DNA of 37,773 nt from Acidimicrobiales bacterium (lineage in GTDB: Bacteria > Actinomycetota > Acidimicrobiia > Acidimicrobiales > MedAcidi-G1): contig JAERSW010000058.1 of NCBI GenBank assembly GCA_016845305.1, positions 1-37,773 on the forward strand, read 5' to 3'. Positions 34,818 to 37,773 of this stretch are shown piece by piece. The position numbers and the translations under genes are program-made. Under the pieces are notes generated by a model. It was not told the origin of the DNA. It made no database searches and saw nothing but the letters and a program-made list of their open reading frames with translations. Every line of letters begins with the position of its first letter. Within the stretch, counting starts at the first letter, position 1.

Positions 34818-34850
34818 CAAGTCATACTTGAGGTGACCCATCCGCCACAA
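34818..34850 (-). promoter_or_regulatory. Predicted promoter with overlapping operator of the methyltransferase operon
   Basis: On the minus strand TTGTGG (34845-34850), 18 nt, TATGAC (34821-34826). The -10 lies inside the perfect inverted repeat CAAGT-CAT-ACTTG (34818-34830), a classic repressor position. The palindrome also lies upstream of the divergent surface-protein gene. Confidence 0.5.
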
Positions 34851-34937
34851 GGCTCGGAGGCGCCGGCGGCGCGCCGACCCGCGTCCCCTCCCCGATCCCT
34901 CGGAGCCGTGAGCACACACCGTCCCCGACGATCCAGC

Positions 34938-37773
34938 ATGCGCCGCGCACGGATCGTCGCCGTGGCCGCCGCGCTGGCCGCGTTCGCCGCGCTGGCCGTG
35001 GCGACCGGTCCGGTGGGCGCGTCCGACGGCGTGTACGAGTGGGCGAAGGCGATCGGGGGCACCAGTGCCGACATGTCCATCGAGGTCACCGTCGACGCAT
35101 CGGGCAACTCGTACCTGACCGGATACTTCCAGGGCACGGCCGACTTCGACCCCAGCGGCTCGACGGCCAACCTCACCTCGGCGGGTGGCAAGGACGCCTA
35201 CGTCGCCAAGTACGACGCCTCGGGTGACTACGTCTGGGCCATCGGCCTCGGTGGCACGTCCGACGACTACGGCTACTCCACCGCCGTCGACTCGTCCGGC
35301 AACGTCTACGCCACCGGCTACTTCCAGGGCACCGCCGACTTCGACCCCGGGGCGGGCACGACCAACCTCACGTCCGCCGGCAACAAGGACGTCTACCTGG
35401 CCAAGTTCACGTCGGCGGGTGCGCTGTCGTGGGCCAAGGGCATCGGCGGCACCGGCGAGGACGGTGGCTACCGGGTGGCCCTCGACTCCTCCGGGAACCC
35501 GCTCATCGTGGGCGGCTTCGCCGACGGCGCCGACTTCGACCCGGGCTCGGGCACCACCACGCTCTCCTCCGTGGGCAGCCGCGACGCGTTCCTGGCCGAG
35601 TACACGACAGCCGGTGCCCTCTCGTGGGCGATCGGCTGGGGATCCACCGGCGACGACCGCAGCTACTCGGTGGTGCTGGACGGATCCGACAACGCCTACG
35701 TGACCGGCTTCATCCAGGGCACCACCGACTTCGACCCCAGCGGCTCGACGGCCAACCTCAGCCCGGCCGGAAGCTGGGAGGCCTATCTGGCCAAGTACGA
35801 CTCGTCGGGCGACTACGTGTTCGCCAAGGCCATCGGTGGGACGGGCAACGACCGCGGCTACGACCTCGACCTCGACTCGTCCGGAAACGTCCTGGTGGTC
35901 GGCGAGTTCTCCGGCACGGCCGACTTCGACCCCAGCGGCTCGACGGCCAACCTCACCTCGGCCGGCGGCGTCGACGGATGGCTGGCCAAGTACGACTCGT
36001 CGGGCGACTACGAGTGGGCGGTCGCGCTCGGTGGCACGGGAACGGACAAGGCCATCCCCGTCGAGGTCGACTCGTCGGACAACGTCTACGTGGGCGGGTA
36101 CTTCGCCGGCACGGTCGACTTCGACCCCAGCGGCTCGACGGCCAACCTCACCTCGGCCGGCGGTGCCGACGGCTTCGTCGCCCGCTACACCTCGGCGGGG
36201 GCCTACTCGTGGGCCATCGGCGTGGGTGGGACCAGCACCGACGTCCTCTTCTTCCTGGACGTCGACTCCTCGGCCGAGGTCCGGGCCACCGGCTACTTCG
36301 CCGGCACCGCCGACTTCGAGCCCCGTAGCGCGCTGTCGGCAGAGCTCACCTCGGCCGGGAACTACGACATCTTCCTGGCCAACTACGACGCCCGGACCGT
36401 CCCGGGCGTGCCGACCGGCCTGTCGGCCACCGCCGGCGACGGCCAGGCCGCCCTGTCGTGGACCGCCCCGAGCGACGACGGCGGCACGGCCATCACCGGC
36501 TACGTGGTCGAGAAGGACTGCGGCGGCGGCTGGTCCACGGTGACGTCGTCGGCCACCAGCCCCCACACCGTCACCGGCCTCACCAAGGGCACGGCGTGTT
36601 CGTTCCGCGTGTCGGCCACCAACACGACCGGGACCGGATCGACGTCGTCCACGGCGTCCGCGACCCCAACGGGCGTCCCCGACGCTCCCACCGGGCTGGT
36701 GGCCTCGGCATCGGCCGGCCAGGTGGAGCTGTCGTGGACGGCGCCGTCCAACACCGGCGGGCTGTCGATCACCGGCTACGTGGTCGAGAAGGACTGCGGC
36801 GGCGGCTGGTCCACGGTGACGTCGTCGGCCACCAGCCCCCACACCGTCACCGGCCTCACCAACGGCACCGCGTGTTCGTTCCGCGTGTCGGCCACCAACG
36901 CGTCGGGCACCGGCACGACCACGTCGACGGTCTCGGCCACACCCACCACCACGACGACCACGACCACCACGACGACGACCACCACGCTCCCGCCCGTTCC
37001 GGTGTTCACCGACGACGGCGCCAACGACGTCGACGGCGACGGCATCCCCGACTCGCTGGAGGGCCCCGAAGACCTCGACACCGACGGCGACGGCGCCCCC
37101 GACTGGGACGACACCGACTCGGACGGCGACGGCATCGACGACGCCGTCGAGGGCCTGGTCGACACCGACGGCGACGGGATCCCCGACTACCGGGACACCG
37201 ACTCGGATGGTGACGGCCTGCCCGACGCCGACGAGGACCCCATCGACACCGACGGCGACGGCCTCATCGGCCGGTACGACACCGACAGCGACGGTGACGG
37301 CATCCCCGACGGGCTGGAGGGCGCTTCCGACCTGGACGGCGACAACACACCCAACCACCTCGACGAGGACGCCGACGGCGACCGCCTGATCGACCGGCTC
37401 GAGGGGTCGGGGGACACCGACGGCGACGGCACCCCGGACTTCCTCGACCTCGACTCGGACGGCGACGGCATCGCCGACCGGCGCGAGTTCAAGCTGGACA
37501 CCGACGGGGACGGGACTCCGGACCGGCTCGACCTCGACTCGGACGGCGACGGGATCCCCGACGCCATCGAGGCCCGACCGTCTCCCGGACTCCTGCGTCG
37601 CACGTTCAGCGGCGACGGTGGCCTGGTGGTCCCGATCGACACCGACGGAGACGGCACGCCCGACTACCGGGACCTCGACACCGACGGGGACGGCCTTCCA
37701 GACGCCGAGGAGGGCACCGGCGACACGGACGGCGACGGCATCCCCGACTACCGGGATCCACGCGAACCCGACC
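34938..37773 (+). CDS. Large secreted repeat protein: seven-repeat propeller, two FN3, TSP3 calcium repeats (partial at window end)
   Basis: Open from its start to the end of the window (945 codons so far). A signal peptide (RIVAVAAALAAFAALAV, cleavage near ASDG) leads into seven repeats of exactly 65 residues (about 33-490), each with WAxxxGG, DSSGNxYxTGYF, GTADFDPxxxTxNLTSAG and AKYxxxGD. This matches SBBP-type beta-propeller repeats, and seven copies would make a closed propeller. Two fibronectin type III domains follow (36406-36945, near-identical halves), then a Thr-rich linker, then many DTDGDGxPDxxD units of the thrombospondin type 3 kind that bind calcium. It is probably surface-exposed or released, perhaps adhesive. 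The C-terminal anchor is outside the window. An in-frame GTG at 34908 with GGAG is an alternative start. Confidence 0.9.
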   Translation, partial: MRRARIVAVAAALAAFAALAVATGPVGASDGVYEWAKAIGGTSADMSIEVTVDASGNSYLTGYFQGTADFDPSGSTANLTSAGGKDAYVAKYDASGDYVWAIGLGGTSDDYGYSTAVDSSGNVYATGYFQGTADFDPGAGTTNLTSAGNKDVYLAKFTSAGALSWAKGIGGTGEDGGYRVALDSSGNPLIVGGFADGADFDPGSGTTTLSSVGSRDAFLAEYTTAGALSWAIGWGSTGDDRSYSVVLDGSDNAYVTGFIQGTTDFDPSGSTANLSPAGSWEAYLAKYDSSGDYVFAKAIGGTGNDRGYDLDLDSSGNVLVVGEFSGTADFDPSGSTANLTSAGGVDGWLAKYDSSGDYEWAVALGGTGTDKAIPVEVDSSDNVYVGGYFAGTVDFDPSGSTANLTSAGGADGFVARYTSAGAYSWAIGVGGTSTDVLFFLDVDSSAEVRATGYFAGTADFEPRSALSAELTSAGNYDIFLANYDARTVPGVPTGLSATAGDGQAALSWTAPSDDGGTAITGYVVEKDCGGGWSTVTSSATSPHTVTGLTKGTACSFRVSATNTTGTGSTSSTASATPTGVPDAPTGLVASASAGQVELSWTAPSNTGGLSITGYVVEKDCGGGWSTVTSSATSPHTVTGLTNGTACSFRVSATNASGTGTTTSTVSATPTTTTTTTTTTTTTTLPPVPVFTDDGANDVDGDGIPDSLEGPEDLDTDGDGAPDWDDTDSDGDGIDDAVEGLVDTDGDGIPDYRDTDSDGDGLPDADEDPIDTDGDGLIGRYDTDSDGDGIPDGLEGASDLDGDNTPNHLDEDADGDRLIDRLEGSGDTDGDGTPDFLDLDSDGDGIADRREFKLDTDGDGTPDRLDLDSDGDGIPDAIEARPSPGLLRRTFSGDGGLVVPIDTDGDGTPDYRDLDTDGDGLPDAEEGTGDTDGDGIPDYRDPREPD
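35142..36320 (+). repeat. Seven coding repeats with exact 195-bp period
   Basis: The landmark GACTTCGA starts at 35142, 35337, 35532, 35727, 35922, 36117 and 36312, always 195 bp apart. Four copies (35142, 35727, 35922, 36117) share a longer identical block continuing with CCCCAGCGGCTCGACG. Confidence 0.95.
36492..36862 (+). repeat. 95-bp perfect direct repeat between the two FN3 domains
   Basis: Bases 36492-36586 and 36768-36862 are identical, offset 276 bp (92 codons); near-identity continues for roughly 40 more bases. This covers the FN3 strands GYVVEKDCGGGWSTV to VTGLT. Confidence 0.93.

Noticed and set aside
35142-36320. Possible CRISPR-like regular repeats
   Set aside because: The period is 195 bp, the repeats are coding and in frame, and there are no short unique spacers.
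36940-36990. ACC/ACG microsatellite
   Set aside because: It encodes an in-frame poly-Thr linker with mixed Thr codons, typical of secreted proteins, so it is not a separate repeat element.
34752-37358. Very long open frame on the minus strand opposite the surface protein
   Set aside because: It is the antisense of regular 195-bp and TSP3 repeats in GC-rich DNA, giving low-complexity Val/Gly/Arg-rich translation without domains; the plus strand has a signal peptide and recognisable repeats.

Overview
The window is very GC-rich (about 70% or more by eye), densely packed chromosomal DNA from an actinobacterium. A WhiB regulator, a GlnR-type orphan regulator, a type II glutamine synthetase and a Tad locus laid out as in mycobacteria all fit. 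The overall protein character suggests the class Acidimicrobiia (Ilumatobacter/Iamia-like), but that is inference. There is no phage, insertion sequence or CRISPR array. No gene-free stretch exceeds 300 bp; the longest is the roughly 290 bp upstream of the sigma factor gene.

Layout. 41-3451 (-): a Tad/Flp pilus export operon (TadZ/CpaE-like, TadA, TadB, TadC) with 4-bp start/stop overlaps, divergent from a HAD-IB phosphatase (3612-4445). 4442-8774: a micro-protein, tRNA-Sec, a primary-type sigma-70 factor, a small helical protein, nadE and a secreted His-tailed protein. 8970-12304: a nitrogen-assimilation block with glnII and glnA2 transcribed divergently, followed by a glnR-like regulator. 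Four pentamers at exact 11-bp spacing lie between the two synthetase genes. 12321-17480: a small membrane protein, RidA, a compact fused molybdenum-hydroxylase-like protein, a thioredoxin-like lipoprotein, then divergent erpA and mrp.

17494-24021: fxsA, selA-selB, whiB, an NfeD/ClpP-class membrane protein, a STAS protein divergent from a single-domain receiver, and tRNA-Pro(CGG). 24049-30862: an FrhB-family/sulfotransferase gene pair, a divergent alkyl-sulfatase-like metallo-beta-lactamase protein, and a Cys-rich mini-protein leading into cbs-metB (transsulfuration). 30899-34762 (-): a methyltransferase, an Old-Yellow-Enzyme-type oxidoreductase and a Rieske oxygenase, which may demethylate a methylated amine. 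34938-end: a large secreted protein with a seven-repeat propeller, two FN3 domains and calcium-binding repeats, cut by the window edge.

How the genes connect. tRNA-Sec, selA and selB show that the organism inserts selenocysteine, although selD and a clear selenoprotein are not in view. glnII, glnA2 and the GlnR-like protein look like a local nitrogen regulon. erpA and mrp both serve Fe-S assembly. Many genes have a -10-like hexamer 6-9 bases before the start codon and no usable ribosome-binding site, so leaderless transcription appears common here.
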